The notes: generated from the letters alone by a model not told the origin. Positions 17,866 to 28,560 are shown, counted from the stretch's first letter. The stretch: 64,000 nt of DNA from Prado023 sp963714995 (GCA_963714995.1 CAVQQP010000005.1:146726-210725); one strand, 5' to 3'. Numbers and translations are program-made.

Positions 17866-17986
17866 GCGTGAGGGCCTCGGCGGGATCCGGCGTTGCTCCG
17901 AACGCTGGATCGTGCGCGGTGTGCTACTACTTGCCCCTGCCCCCGCGGGAACGCTCGGGATGGTAGCCCCCAGCTGGAAGGCCCCG

Positions 17987-20900
17987 ATGAAGGTCCGTGC
18001 GTTGATCCCCGTGGGTCTCACTGGAGCCCTCGTGATCGCGGGAGTGCCGCTCATCGCGCACAGTGCGACAGCGGTCGAGCCGGTCTCAGCTCAGGCAGCC
18101 GCCATCGGCAAGGACCCGGCGCCAGGGGCTCACGTGGCGTCGTCAGTCGAGCGCAGGCTCTCAAACAGTCCGAAGGGTGACCCGGTGCGGGTACCCGTGA
18201 TCGTGTCGTTCGACACCCCGACCCGTACCGGGACCGCCCCCAGTGCCGCTGCCGTCCGTGCCGCCCGGTCCACGGTCGTCGCGTCGCTGCCGGCAGGCAG
18301 CTACGACCTCGTGTCGTCGTTCAGCCGGATCCCGGCGGTCTCGATGGAGATCGACGCTGTCGGGCTGAAGGCACTGCGTGGCAATCCGTTGGTGACGGCC
18401 GTCAACGCCGACCAGGTGATCTCGACCACGATGACCGAGGCCAATGCCCTCACAGGCGTCGCGGCGCTGCACACGGCGGGCGGCATCACGGGCGACGGTG
18501 TCACCGTCGGGGTCATCGACACCGGCATCGACAGCGCCGATGGTGTGGTCCACCCCGACCTGGCTGACGATGTGGTGGGACAGGCGTGCTTCCGCACGGA
18601 GAACGACTGCATCGGAGGTGTCGGAAGCGCCGAGGACCAGGACGGGCACGGCACCCACGTCGCGGGCATCATCACCGGTTCCCAGGGGGTGGCCCCCGCC
18701 GCCTCCATCTACGCACTGAAGGTCTTCACGACGGGCAACACCAGTGACACCAACATCCTCAACGCCCTGAACCACGTCATCGGGCTGAACACCGCAAGCC
18801 CCAGCACCATCGACGTCATCAATATGAGCCTGGGTGGTGCCAACTTCGCCGATCAGTCCTCCTGCGATGCCAATGCCACCGCATATGTGTCTGCCTTCGC
18901 CACCCTGAACGGGCAGGGGGTCCCGGTGTTCGTCGCGACCGGCAACGATGCCCGGGTCAACGAGGTCAGCAGCCCCGGTTGCGTCAGCGGGGCGATCGGC
19001 GTGGGGTCGGTCGGAGATGCCACCTTCACCGACACCTACTCGAACTGCACGGACAACGGGGCCGCCGACAGGGTCTCCTGCTTCAGCAACGCGACCCCCG
19101 TGCAGGGCGCGGGCGAGTTGGTCGACCTGGTGGCGCCGGGGTGCCGGATCACCTCCACCGGGCTCAACGGCGCGACGAGCGATGTGAAGTGCGGCACCTC
19201 GATGGCGACGCCCTATGCCGCGGGTTCCGTGGCGCTGCTCATGGAATACCTGTCCGCAGAGGGCCTGACGAATACGCCGGGGCAACTCGAGGAGCTCCTC
19301 GAGGCCACGGGCGTGCCCGTCAGCGACTACCGCATGCCGGCTGGCACGCCGGCCTTCCCGCGGGTCAACCCGGTCGGGGCGATCGGCAGCCTGGCGCTGG
19401 ACGCGCCAGGTGGCCTGTCCATCCAGTCGTCGACGTCCACCTCCGTCTCCTTGCAGTGGGATCCGGTTGCCTCCGCAACGCCGTACCGGGTGTACGTCTC
19501 GGTCGACGGAGGCCCCCCGGCGGCAGTGGGGACCGTCACCGCAGGGACCAGCGCCTTCACGCACACGCCCACCGCGTGCGGCCTGCTGTCCTACACCGTC
19601 AGGTCAATCGATGGCGGCTTGGAGTCGCAGCCGTCGAACGCCGTATCGACCACAACCCGGGCGTGCCCGGTCGCCCCCACCGGTCTGGCCCTCTCGGTGA
19701 CCGGGCCGGATGCCCACACCCTGTCCTGGTCCGACACCAACGTCGACGAGACAGGGATGGTCCTCCAGCGTTCCGTCGGCGGGGCCGACTTCGTCGATCT
19801 CGCCACGTTCCCGGCCGGCACCGCCTTCCAGCAGGCGGAGAGCACCCTGTCCTGCGGCATGCACACGTACCGGGCGATCGCCGATCGCAACGGGGACCGG
19901 TCGGCGCCATCGGGCACCGTGAGCCGCAGCGTCTGCGCCCCCTCGAACGATGACATCGCCGAGGCTGAGCAGATCACGCCCGGAGCGGTCGGCACGACGG
20001 TGACCGACACGGAGCCGAACGTCTCCTATGCCACCCGGGAGGCGACTGACCCGGACTTCAGCTGCCACTTCGAGGGGGCCGCCCCTGGCTACCAGAGTGT
20101 CTGGTACCAGATCACCCCGGCGGCCAACACCCGGGTCTCGGTCTCGACATCGGCGACGACGGTCTTCACGCCTCCCTCCGGCGCACCCGACACGCTCATC
20201 GCCCTGCACACAGGAACGCCGGGCGCCTTGACCGAGTACGGCTGCAACGACGACATCAGCGGAACCGACCTCCGGTCCACGCTGGCGAGGAACCTGAAGG
20301 CGGGAACCACCTACTGGGTGCAGGTGTCGCAGTCGGCGCAGCTTCCCCCGGGAACCGTCGGCAACCTCGTGACCGCGTTCACGTGGGCGGACCCGATCGT
20401 CATCCCGGCCAACGACTTGGTAGCCGATGCAACTGGGATCACGACAGCACCCTTCACAGGAACAATCACCAATGCCCAGAACGCGACCACGTCCGCCGAC
20501 GATCCCCTGCACCCGTGCGCGTTCGACGCCGGGGGGACCGCGGTGGTGCCGCGGGTGGGCACGCACACTCTGTGGTGGACCTACACGCCGGAGTTCGACG
20601 GCACGATCGATCTCGACACCCTGGCGAGCTCGGGCAGCTTCACTGACACGATCCTGAGCCTCTACTCCGGGCCGGTGGGGTCGCCGACCGCCGTGGCGTG
20701 CAACGACGATGAGACAGCCGTCGGCACCAGCCTCCGCTCGCAACTCGTCGACGTGCCCGTCAGCGGGGGGACGACCTACCGCATCTACGTGTCCCGGTGG
20801 AGCGCGACGCCGACCGCCACAGCAGGCACGGTCGTGCTCAACCTCGGCTACGCGGCATCGCCGGGGGCGACCGTGAGTCCCACCGACCTCCAGGTCTCCG

Positions 20901-21934
20901 AGGACGGCGGGGTCGACAGCTACACCGTCCGGCTGCACGCGCAGCCCACTGCCGACGTGGTCGTGACCCCGGCGGGTGACCCCGACTGCGCCGTGGCGCC
21001 ATCAGCCCTGACGTTCACCGCAGCGGACTACGCCATCGCCCAGACGGTCGAGGTGAGCGCCGTGGCCGATGGCGACGTGGAAGGCGATCACACCTGCGTG
21101 ATCACGCACACCGCGACGAGCGCCGACGCTGCCTACGACGGCCTGCGGATCGCCGACGTGATCGGTGAGGTCACCGATGCGCTGCGGACCGAGGTGACGC
21201 TGGCGACGCCCGCGGACGGGGCACGCGTCACCCAGGGCGACACGGTGGCTGCGGACTTCGCGTGCACCGACAACCGGAACGGCGCCGGGATCAAGTCCTG
21301 CGTCGGCCCTGTCGAGGACGGCTCGCCCATCGATACCAGCACGGCCGGCCAGAAGTCGTTCACGGTGACACTGATCGATGTTCTTGACCGGATCACCGCT
21401 GTGACCCACACGTACACGGTGACGCCGCCTCCGGCGGGCCCCATGCCTCCGCCGGCGGACCCGACTCCACCGCCCATCATCACGCCGTCCCCGGCGGGCC
21501 CGACGCCGCCCACGGCGCGCCCCGATGCCCGCATCGCCAGGGCCCCGCGCGGCGCGCTGGTGGGCAACAACGTGTTCAACACGGCTGTGGGCCAGACGAA
21601 GAAGGCGACCGTTCGGGGGTCGCAGCGGGCGACCTTCCGGGTGTCGCTCCAGAACGACGGGCAGGTCGCTGATCGGCTGCGCGTCAAGGGTGAGGCATCG
21701 GCGAAGGGGTACGTCATCCGGTACGCCAGGGCCGACGGGACCGACATCACGGCGGCGGTCGTGAGGGGGCGGTTCCGGACACCCACCTTGCGCCCCGGTG
21801 CCAAGTACACCGTCATGGTCACTGTCCGGGGGGGTGCACGAGCGGTCTCCTCCCTGAGGCGCACCCTCACGGCGCGATCCGTCGCGCAGGCCGAGCAGTC
21901 CGACGCCGTCACGTTCGTCACCAGACGCCGCTGA
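17987..21934 (+). CDS. Large secreted multidomain subtilisin-like (S8) serine protease
   Basis: This 1,315-aa exported protease starts MKVRALIPVG with a signal peptide (hydrophobic to about residue 35). A propeptide resembling inhibitor I9 follows (about 50-130). The S8 catalytic domain (about 150-470) has Asp in VGVIDTGID, His in DGHGTHVAG and Ser in GTSMATPYAAG. C-terminal to it are two fibronectin-III-like domains, two similar beta-sandwich domains that each carry a CNDD segment (about 660-960), a Calx-beta-like domain, a Pro-rich linker of about 35 residues and a final beta domain that may be a wall or surface module. There is no LPXTG signal. The start at 17,987 gives a clean signal peptide; an earlier in-frame ATG does not. 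It probably degrades extracellular protein. Substrate is unknown. Confidence 0.9.
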   Translation: MKVRALIPVGLTGALVIAGVPLIAHSATAVEPVSAQAAAIGKDPAPGAHVASSVERRLSNSPKGDPVRVPVIVSFDTPTRTGTAPSAAAVRAARSTVVASLPAGSYDLVSSFSRIPAVSMEIDAVGLKALRGNPLVTAVNADQVISTTMTEANALTGVAALHTAGGITGDGVTVGVIDTGIDSADGVVHPDLADDVVGQACFRTENDCIGGVGSAEDQDGHGTHVAGIITGSQGVAPAASIYALKVFTTGNTSDTNILNALNHVIGLNTASPSTIDVINMSLGGANFADQSSCDANATAYVSAFATLNGQGVPVFVATGNDARVNEVSSPGCVSGAIGVGSVGDATFTDTYSNCTDNGAADRVSCFSNATPVQGAGELVDLVAPGCRITSTGLNGATSDVKCGTSMATPYAAGSVALLMEYLSAEGLTNTPGQLEELLEATGVPVSDYRMPAGTPAFPRVNPVGAIGSLALDAPGGLSIQSSTSTSVSLQWDPVASATPYRVYVSVDGGPPAAVGTVTAGTSAFTHTPTACGLLSYTVRSIDGGLESQPSNAVSTTTRACPVAPTGLALSVTGPDAHTLSWSDTNVDETGMVLQRSVGGADFVDLATFPAGTAFQQAESTLSCGMHTYRAIADRNGDRSAPSGTVSRSVCAPSNDDIAEAEQITPGAVGTTVTDTEPNVSYATREATDPDFSCHFEGAAPGYQSVWYQITPAANTRVSVSTSATTVFTPPSGAPDTLIALHTGTPGALTEYGCNDDISGTDLRSTLARNLKAGTTYWVQVSQSAQLPPGTVGNLVTAFTWADPIVIPANDLVADATGITTAPFTGTITNAQNATTSADDPLHPCAFDAGGTAVVPRVGTHTLWWTYTPEFDGTIDLDTLASSGSFTDTILSLYSGPVGSPTAVACNDDETAVGTSLRSQLVDVPVSGGTTYRIYVSRWSATPTATAGTVVLNLGYAASPGATVSPTDLQVSEDGGVDSYTVRLHAQPTADVVVTPAGDPDCAVAPSALTFTAADYAIAQTVEVSAVADGDVEGDHTCVITHTATSADAAYDGLRIADVIGEVTDALRTEVTLATPADGARVTQGDTVAADFACTDNRNGAGIKSCVGPVEDGSPIDTSTAGQKSFTVTLIDVLDRITAVTHTYTVTPPPAGPMPPPADPTPPPIITPSPAGPTPPTARPDARIARAPRGALVGNNVFNTAVGQTKKATVRGSQRATFRVSLQNDGQVADRLRVKGEASAKGYVIRYARADGTDITAAVVRGRFRTPTLRPGAKYTVMVTVRGGARAVSSLRRTLTARSVAQAEQSDAVTFVTRRR

Positions 21935-22032
21935 GCAACCCGCCCCGCACACGCCGGTGCCCTGACACCCGGAGACGCCCGAGCGGCCCCCCGGACAGGG
22001 CGAAGAGTCGCAACATCTGCGAGGATTCCGCC

Positions 22033-22542
22033 ATGGCTGACGCACCCCCTCCCGCGGACGGTTGGTCCCGGATCCTGTTCAAGAGCAAGCTCGGCATGGG
22101 CCGGGACTTCGAGGTCAGCGACGCTGCCGGCGAGCGGATCCTCTTCGTCGACGGCAAGGTCGGTGCCACCCCGAAGGCCGAGATCCGCGATGCCCAGGAC
22201 GCGGTCCGCTACACGGTCAAGGGCCAGTTCCTCGGCATCCCCAAGCGGATGACGATCTCGGCCGCGGACGGCTCCCAGGTCGCCGAGCTCAAGGCCAAGG
22301 CCTTCTCGATGATCAAGGACAAGATGACCATGACCATGGCCGACGGCAGCACCTGGCAGGTCCAGGGCACCCTGATGGAGAAGAACTACTCCATCAGCTC
22401 CGAGGGCCAGCCCATCGTGCAGATCAGCCAGAAGTGGCTGACCGTGCGCGACAAGTACACCGTGGACTACGTGAGCTCCCTGGACGCAGCGCTGGTCATG
22501 GCCGTCGTGTGGGCCATCGACCGCTGGGTCGAGCGCGACTGA
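22033..22542 (+). CDS. LURP-one-related (LOR/tubby-like fold) protein
   Basis: This 169-aa soluble protein has the repeated beta-strand pattern of the LURP-one family. It reads FEVSDAAGERILFVDGK, IRDAQDAVRYTVKGQ, LGIPKRMTI, a DGSTWQVQGTLMEKNY segment and a C-terminal hydrophobic helix near DAALVMAVVWAIDRWV. Family members are related to tubby/scramblase folds and may bind membrane lipid; bacterial roles are not established. The gene lies 10 bases before the TRIC-like gene and is likely co-transcribed with it. No enzymatic motif is visible. Confidence 0.8.
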   Translation: MADAPPPADGWSRILFKSKLGMGRDFEVSDAAGERILFVDGKVGATPKAEIRDAQDAVRYTVKGQFLGIPKRMTISAADGSQVAELKAKAFSMIKDKMTMTMADGSTWQVQGTLMEKNYSISSEGQPIVQISQKWLTVRDKYTVDYVSSLDAALVMAVVWAIDRWVERD

Positions 22543-22552
22543 GCGGTCACCC

Positions 22553-23299
22553 GTGCCCCTCGAGGGCGACGTCACGCTGATCGACGTCCCCACCTGGCTG
22601 GACCTCCTCACGATCGTCGTCGCCGCCCTCGGCGGGGCCCTGTTCGCGTCCCGGCGCGGCGTCACCGTCACAGGGGTGCTGCTCATCGCCGTGGCTGCCG
22701 GCCTCGGCGGCGGCATGATCCGCGACGTCCTGCTCGACGTCGGGCCACCGTTGGCGATCTCGGACCGTGCGTACCTGCCCGCGGCCGCCATCGCGGCGGT
22801 GTGCGGGATGCTGCTGGCTCGGTGGTCGAACCGGCTGGCCTGGCCGATGCTGCTGCTGGACTCCCTGGCCCTGGGCCTGTTCGCGGTCGTGGGAGTGGAG
22901 CGCACGCTGGCAGCGGACTACCCGCCGGCATCGGCGGTGCTCATCGGCGTCATCGCGGCCATCGCGGGCGGGATCATCCGCGACCTCCTGGCGGGTGATG
23001 CCCCGGCGATCATGCAGGCCGGGCCCTGGGACGCCTCGGCCGCGCTGGTGGGTGCGGTCGTGATGGTCGTCCTGGTCGCGGGCCTCGATGTTCCCACCGG
23101 AGTGGTCGAGTGGCCGATCATCCTGTTGATCGCAGCGCTGGTCGTGCTGTCCACGACGCTGGGCTGGCGCGCCCCGATGGCCCAGTCCCTGGAGCCGGTG
23201 CTGGTGCGGCCGGTGGCGGTCGTCCGCCGGGTCACGCGTCCGGAGACGCGGGGACCGAGTGGGCGGAACCTGCCAGAGGCCGGCCACGAGGGCGCCTGA
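22553..23299 (+). CDS. TRIC-type (UPF0126/YicG) membrane cation channel protein
   Basis: This 248-aa protein has seven likely membrane helices arranged as two repeats of three plus one. Each repeat contains the family Gly-rich motif, first GLGGGMIRDVLLD and then AGGIIRDLLAGD, which are the signature turns of bacterial TRIC channels. Such proteins form trimeric monovalent cation channels. The start is GTG, 10 bases after the LURP-one gene. The last 35 residues are a charged cytoplasmic tail. Identification is firm at family level; the physiological role in bacteria is not known. Confidence 0.88.
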   Translation: MPLEGDVTLIDVPTWLDLLTIVVAALGGALFASRRGVTVTGVLLIAVAAGLGGGMIRDVLLDVGPPLAISDRAYLPAAAIAAVCGMLLARWSNRLAWPMLLLDSLALGLFAVVGVERTLAADYPPASAVLIGVIAAIAGGIIRDLLAGDAPAIMQAGPWDASAALVGAVVMVVLVAGLDVPTGVVEWPIILLIAALVVLSTTLGWRAPMAQSLEPVLVRPVAVVRRVTRPETRGPSGRNLPEAGHEGA

Positions 23300-23378
23300 G
23301 CCGTAGGCCACCGGAGCTGGGGGTCGGAACCTCGGACCGGGCGTGCGACCCCCCGGACGGTGGTACTAGCGTCGATGC

Positions 23379-24809
23379 GTGGCCACCATCGTCCACGTCA
23401 ACGACCGCAGGGTGCGAACCACGGCACCTGCCGGGTCCACCCTCCTGGACCTCCTGCGTGAGGACTGTGACCTCACCGCGACAAAGCCCGGGTGCCGCAC
23501 CGGCGACTGCGGTGCCTGCATGGTGCTCGTCGGCTCCCGCTCGCCGGACGACCCGGACCCCGTCTACGCGCTGCACAACAGCTGCCTGACGACCCTGGCG
23601 ATGGTCGCCGGGTGCCACGTGATCACCGCAGAGGGGCTCGCGGGGGATGGCCTCGGCCCGGTCCAGACCGCGCTGCTCGATTCCGGCGGGGTGCAGTGCG
23701 GCTTCTGCACGCCGGGCTTCGTCGTGGCGCTGACGTGGGCGCTGATGACTGGGAGCGACCCGCGGGGCACGGCGGCGGGCAACCTGTGCCGGTGCACCGG
23801 CTACACCGGGATCCGCAGGGCATGCGACGCGCTCACAGCCGGTGGACCCGTGGCCCTCGACCTCCTCCTTCCGGGGCCGGTGCTGGCAGTCGCCCGCTCC
23901 CTGCCCCCGCTGGACCCGGACCCCTTCGACGGCCACCCCGCCCGCTGGCTCGCCGGGGCCACCGACGAGATCCCCGAGCACCGGCACGCCACGGCGCGGC
24001 ATCGGCGACCGACGCTGCTGCGCCGTGTTCCCGAGCTGTGCCGCATCACGGAGCACGACGGTGGCCTGGAGCTCGGCTCGGCGGTGACGGCCGCCGAGGT
24101 GCAGCGCAGTGACCTGGTCGCCTCCCGCTGGCCCGGGCTCGCCGACCACCTCGAGCAGTTCGGCTCCCCCGCGGTGCGCGCCTCGGCAACCCTGGGTGGC
24201 AACCTCGTGCACGCCTCGCCCACGGCCGACCTCGCGCTCCCGCTCCTGGCCATGGGGGCATCGGTGGTCCTGTCCGGCCCCGACGGTCCCCGCGAGGTCC
24301 CGCTGGAGCGCTTCTTCCTCGGCTACCGGACGGTCGACCTGCGCCACGGCGAGGTCCTGGTCGCGGTCAGGATCCCGAACCCCCCGACCGGCTCCCGGCT
24401 GCACCTGGAGAAGGTGGCCAAGCGCCGGTTCGACGACATCGCCAGTGCCAGCCTCGCGGTTCGCCTGGACCTGGACCCGGTCGGCCGCCTGGCTGGACTG
24501 CGCATCGCCGCCGGCGGGGTGGCCCCGATCCCGCTGCTGCTGACCCGGACGGCCGACGTGCTGCGCGGGACGCGCCCGGATGCCGCGGTGATCAGGGGGG
24601 CGATGGCCGTCCTGGCCGATGAGGTCACCCCCATCGACGACGTCCGTGGCTCGGCGGACTACAAGCGCGCCCTGCTGACCCACCTCCTGCTGGCAGCGCT
24701 CACCGACGGCCACCCGGGCCTTGCGGCCGAGGTGCTCGGCCTGACGGGGCCGGCCATCCCGCCCGACCTGCCGGCGGGGCATCGCACCTCGGCGGGGGCT
24801 GCCCGATGA
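23379..24809 (+). CDS. xdhA: Xanthine dehydrogenase small subunit: 2Fe-2S plus FAD domains
   Basis: This 476-aa subunit joins the iron-sulfur and FAD modules of a molybdenum hydroxylase. Residues 1-75 form a plant-type 2Fe-2S domain (GCRTGDCGACMV). About 85-150 form the second 2Fe-2S domain (CGFCTPGF and NLCRCTGY). From about 185 a FAD-binding domain includes LGGNLVHASPTADL. Electrons pass from the Mo subunit through the clusters to FAD and NAD+. The Fe-S plus FAD fusion is the XdhA arrangement rather than separate CoxS and CoxM. The start is GTG. The stop overlaps xdhB as ATGA. The FAD nucleotide motif reads LAGATDE, a variant of the usual GGTD. The exact purine substrate is not proven. Confidence 0.92.
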   Translation: MATIVHVNDRRVRTTAPAGSTLLDLLREDCDLTATKPGCRTGDCGACMVLVGSRSPDDPDPVYALHNSCLTTLAMVAGCHVITAEGLAGDGLGPVQTALLDSGGVQCGFCTPGFVVALTWALMTGSDPRGTAAGNLCRCTGYTGIRRACDALTAGGPVALDLLLPGPVLAVARSLPPLDPDPFDGHPARWLAGATDEIPEHRHATARHRRPTLLRRVPELCRITEHDGGLELGSAVTAAEVQRSDLVASRWPGLADHLEQFGSPAVRASATLGGNLVHASPTADLALPLLAMGASVVLSGPDGPREVPLERFFLGYRTVDLRHGEVLVAVRIPNPPTGSRLHLEKVAKRRFDDIASASLAVRLDLDPVGRLAGLRIAAGGVAPIPLLLTRTADVLRGTRPDAAVIRGAMAVLADEVTPIDDVRGSADYKRALLTHLLLAALTDGHPGLAAEVLGLTGPAIPPDLPAGHRTSAGAAR

Positions 24810-27011
24810 GCGCCGACACCAGGGACCTGCTCGTGCGCGGGACCGCACGGTTCACAGGGGACCTCCCCCTCCCGGCTGGTGGCCTGCACGCGATGGTGGC
24901 GGTCTCGCCGCATGCCCATGCGAGGTTCACCGCCCTCGATGTCACGGCCGCCGCCGGCCAACCGGGTGTGCGTGCGGTGCTCACGGCCGCCGACATCCCC
25001 GGCGACAACCAGATCAGCAGCATCGCCCACGACGAGCCCCTGCTCGCCGACGGAGAGGTCCACTGCGTCGGTGAGCCGGTGGCGCTCGTGATCGCCGATT
25101 CCGCCGACGCCGCGTGGCGGGCCGCCCAGCTCGTGACGGCTGACTGGGTGGTGCTCCCGGCCCTCCTCGACGCCCGCGAGGCGTACGAGGCGGGCCAGGT
25201 GCTGGCCCCGCCCCGGACGTTCGCCACCGGCGACGTCGATGCGGCGTGGGCCGGGTGCGCGACGGTCGTGTCCGGTCGGGTCGAGCTCGGCGCCCAGGAG
25301 CACGCCTACCTCGAGACGCACTGCGCGCTGGCCATCCCACGCGACGACGGCGGGCTGCTGGTGCACTCCTCCACGCAGTCGCCGAGTGCGACCCAGCGGG
25401 CGGTGGCGGCCGTGACCGGTCTGCCGATGAACCTCGTCGAGCTCGAGGTCGCGCGACTGGGGGGCGGCTTCGGCGGCAAGGAGGAGCAGGCCACGCCGTG
25501 GGCCGCGCTCGCCGCCCTGGGCGCTGTCGCGACCGGCCGACCGGTCCGGGTGGCCCCGGATCGCCGGGACGACATGCGGATCACCGGAAAGCGGCACCCG
25601 TACTCCGCGGACTTCCGCCTCGGCCTGGATGCGGACGGGCGGTTCGTGGCCTACGAGGCGACGCTGCTGCAGAACGCCGGCTGCACGACCGACCTCTCGC
25701 CGGCGATCCTCGAGCGCTCGCTGTTCCACGCCACCAACGCCTACGCCATCGCCCACGTCAGGATCACCGCTGCCAGCTGCCGGACGAACCTGCCGTCCAA
25801 CACGGCCTTCCGCGGGTTCGGCGCCCCGCAGGCGATCGCCGTGCTCGAGTCGGCGATCCGGGCCGCCGCCCGGGAGGTGGGCGTCCCGGCCATGGTCCTG
25901 CAGGAGCGCAACCTCGTCTCCGAGGGCGACGTCACCTACTTCGGGATGCCACTGAGCGACGTCCGGGCGCGCGAGTGCTGGGCGACGCTCGTGGCGCGCC
26001 ACGACCCGGCCGGGCTGGTCGCCGCGGCGCATGCGTTCAACGCGACCCACCCGCTGGAGCGCCGGGGGGTGGATGTCATCCCGATCTGCTTCGGGATCGC
26101 GTTCACTGCCCGACCCCTGAACCAGGCAGAGTCCCTGGTCCACGTGTACGCCGATGGGACCGTGTCCGTCACGACCGGCGCGGTCGAGATGGGCCAGGGC
26201 GTGGACGCCAAGATCCGGGCGGCGGTCGCCCATGAGCTCGGCATCCCGACCGACCTGGTCCATGTCGAGCCCACGACGACCTCCCGGGTCGCCAATGTCT
26301 CACCGACCGCCGCCAGCACGGGCGCGGACCTCAACGGGGCGGCGGCGATCCAGGCCTGCCGGGTGATCCGTGCCGGCCTGGACAAGGTCGATCCGGACGG
26401 CGAGCTGGAATGGGCGCAGCGGGTCGAGTCACGCCTACGTCGAGCGCGTCGGACTCTCCGCGCTGGCCCACTACACGACCCCCGGGCTGAGCTTCTCCGC
26501 AGAGACGCTCACGGGACGGCCGTTCGCCTACCACGTGTACGGGGCGGCGGTGGTGGAGTCGACCGTCGACGTCCTGCGCGGGACCGCCCGGATCGACCGG
26601 GTCGCGGTCGTGCACGACATCGGCCGCAGCATCGACCCGTCGATCGACCGCGGCCAGGTCGAGGGCGCGGTCGTCCAGGGCGTCGGCTGGATGACCAGCG
26701 AGGAGATCCGCCACGACTCCCACGGTCGGCTGGTCACCGACTCGCTGGCCACCTACAAGATCCCCGACCTCGAGAGCGCGCCGGAGGTCGACGTCACGCT
26801 GCTCGAGCGTGAGTCGCCGGGCCTGCTGGGCAGCAAGGCCGTCGGCGAGCCGCCGCTGGTCTACGGGCTCGGCGCCCTGTTCGCCATCCGCGCAGCCATC
26901 GAGTCGGTGCGTCCGGACCTCGGATCGGACGTCGTCGCGCCGCTGACCCCCGAGCGGATCTTCACCCTCCTCCACGGCCCGTGGGACAAGGCGGCAGGCA
27001 CAGATGCCTGA
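24806..27011 (+). CDS. xdhB: Xanthine dehydrogenase molybdopterin-binding subunit (frameshift in the assembly)
   Basis: This is the catalytic molybdopterin subunit, about 735 aa after correction. The N-terminal domain leads to LGGGFGGKE, then TAFRGFGAPQA and EMGQGVDAKI, which bind the Mo cofactor, and ends with GSKAVGEPP containing the active-site Glu. The CO-dehydrogenase signature AYXCSFR is absent, which supports a purine-type hydroxylase. The frame breaks near 26,421-26,432, and dropping one base joins WAQRV to SHAYVERVGL. The length (2,206) is one over a multiple of three. The rest is intact, so an assembly indel is likely. The stop overlaps the xdhC start by eight bases. Confidence 0.9.
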
Positions 27012-27951
27012 GGTGGATGTGTGGCGGGCGCTCGCGCGTGCGCTCGAGTCTGCCGGGGAGTGCGCCGTGCTCGCGGTGACCGACAGCCGCGGGAGCTCGC
27101 CGGGGAGACGCGGGGCGGTGATGGCCGTGGGAACGACGGGGCCACTCGCAGGGACGATCGGTGGCGGAGTCGCCGAGTCGAGGCTCGTGGACCAGGTCGC
27201 CGCGGACCTGCGTGCGGGATCCCTGGCCCCGCGCCGCGTCCGGTTGGCGCACCAGGAGGGCGCTACTGATGCGTCCGGGATGATCTGCGGTGGGTCGCAG
27301 GTCGTGGTCGTGGCCCCCCTCCACGACGGCCAGCGCGCCGACGTGGCGGTGATGGTCGAGGCGCTGGCCGCGGGGAGGCCGGTCACGTGGTCGATCGATC
27401 CGAACGGGTGGCAGATCATCGCCGAGGGAGTTCCCCGCAGCCATCCCGGCCCCGAAGCGCCCGCGTGGTCGTCGGAGGTGCGCAGCGGACCCACGCATGT
27501 GGTGCACGTGATCGGGGCCGGGCACGTGGGCTCGGCACTGGTCCCCCTGCTGGTCGCGCTGGACTTCCGCGTGGTCGTCGTTGACGAGCGTCCGGGGCTG
27601 GCGCCGCTCGCGGCCGACATCGGGGCCCACGAGCGCGTCGTGCGGCCCTACGAGGAGCTGGCCGGTGTCGTGTGCCCCGGCCCCACGAGCTTCGCCGCGA
27701 TCATGACGCACTCCCATGAGCGCGACGCCGTCGCGCTCGGCGCACTCGAGCCGTTGGAGCTGGGCTACCTGGGCCTGCTCGGCAGCCGCGCGAAGGTCCG
27801 TCGGATCGTCGGCGAGCGGGTCATGCCCGCGTGGTTCCACGCCCCCATGGGCCTCCCGATCGCAAGTGCCACGCCCGCCGAGATCGCCGTCAGCATCGCC
27901 GCGGAGATGGTCTCGGTGCGCGGCGCGGCCCGCCGGGACACCACTGGGTGA
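27004..27951 (+). CDS. xdhC: XdhC-family molybdenum cofactor insertion/sulfuration protein
   Basis: This 315-aa protein is a cytoplasmic maturation factor for xanthine dehydrogenase-type enzymes. The N-terminal XdhC/CoxI domain has SRGSSPGRRGAVM and GTIGGGVAE and the Cys of MICGGSQ. The C-terminal domain is Rossmann-like, with HVIGAGHVGSAL and THSHERDA, and ends LLGSRAKVRRI. It binds Mo cofactor and helps insert its sulfurated form. The gene is last in xdhABC and begins inside the xdhB stop region. The downstream gene is convergent. Confidence 0.93.
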   Translation: MPEVDVWRALARALESAGECAVLAVTDSRGSSPGRRGAVMAVGTTGPLAGTIGGGVAESRLVDQVAADLRAGSLAPRRVRLAHQEGATDASGMICGGSQVVVVAPLHDGQRADVAVMVEALAAGRPVTWSIDPNGWQIIAEGVPRSHPGPEAPAWSSEVRSGPTHVVHVIGAGHVGSALVPLLVALDFRVVVVDERPGLAPLAADIGAHERVVRPYEELAGVVCPGPTSFAAIMTHSHERDAVALGALEPLELGYLGLLGSRAKVRRIVGERVMPAWFHAPMGLPIASATPAEIAVSIAAEMVSVRGAARRDTTG

Positions 27952-27987
27952 CGTCCTGGCGAGCCGCGACTCAGGTGCTGCTGTGAC

Positions 27988-28383
27988 TCAGGCGCTGCGT
28001 GCCTGGGTGCGGGCGGTGAGCCCGTACTCGGCGAACAGGGCGTCGCGCTTCACCTGCCACGTGGCAAGTGCGGCCCGCATCTCGGCGCGCTTCGTGGCGG
28101 TGAGCCTCGTCTGGGTCCCCCGCGCCCTCTGCGCACCTCGCTGGCCCTGCCCGGCCACCGGCGCGGCCTTCCCGTACTTCGCCATGATGGCGTTGCGCTC
28201 CCTCTTCAGCTCGTTCATCTTCGCCTCGAAGGCGTTGTGCTCCTGGACGGACAGCGTCGAGGCGGGGCCGTCCCCCGGGCACGTGTCGGTGGTCGCGGCA
28301 CTGGCCGCTCCTGCGCCCAGGCTCAGCAGAACGGCGGCGCCGACGGTGGCGATCCCAGTGGCGGCGATGCGGTGGATCCTCAT
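27988..28383 (-). CDS. Small secreted helical protein of unknown function
   Basis: This 131-aa protein begins MRIHRIAATG with a clear signal peptide ending near ASAAT (about residue 30). The mature part has two similar charged helical stretches, AFEAKMNELKRERNAIMAKYG and AEMRAALATWQVKRDALFAEYG, which look like an internal duplication. The composition resembles small periplasmic Spy/CpxP-like helical proteins, but the LTxxQ motif is not clear. The start was chosen for the signal peptide; upstream residues do not read as protein. It is divergent from the two-component system at 28.6 kb and may be a target of it, which is inference. Confidence 0.7.
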   Translation of the reverse strand: MRIHRIAATGIATVGAAVLLSLGAGAASAATTDTCPGDGPASTLSVQEHNAFEAKMNELKRERNAIMAKYGKAAPVAGQGQRGAQRARGTQTRLTATKRAEMRAALATWQVKRDALFAEYGLTARTQARSA

Positions 28384-28560
28384 GGTGCTCACTCCTTCTC
28401 GTGGTGGGTCTTCCATCTCTGATGCTGCGCGGCGCTGCTGCAGACGGCTGGGACACAGGCTGGACATCTCCGGGAGGTCGGCTCAGAGGCATGTAAGGCC
28501 GCACGTCTGCGGCGTCAGAGCAGCGGGCCGGCCGGGGTGCTGTGGCAGGCTGGAGCCACC

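Noticed and set aside
23379..27951. Aerobic CO dehydrogenase (coxSML)
   Set aside because: The Fe-S and FAD domains are fused as in XdhA, the AYXCSFR signature is absent from the large subunit, and an XdhC gene follows.
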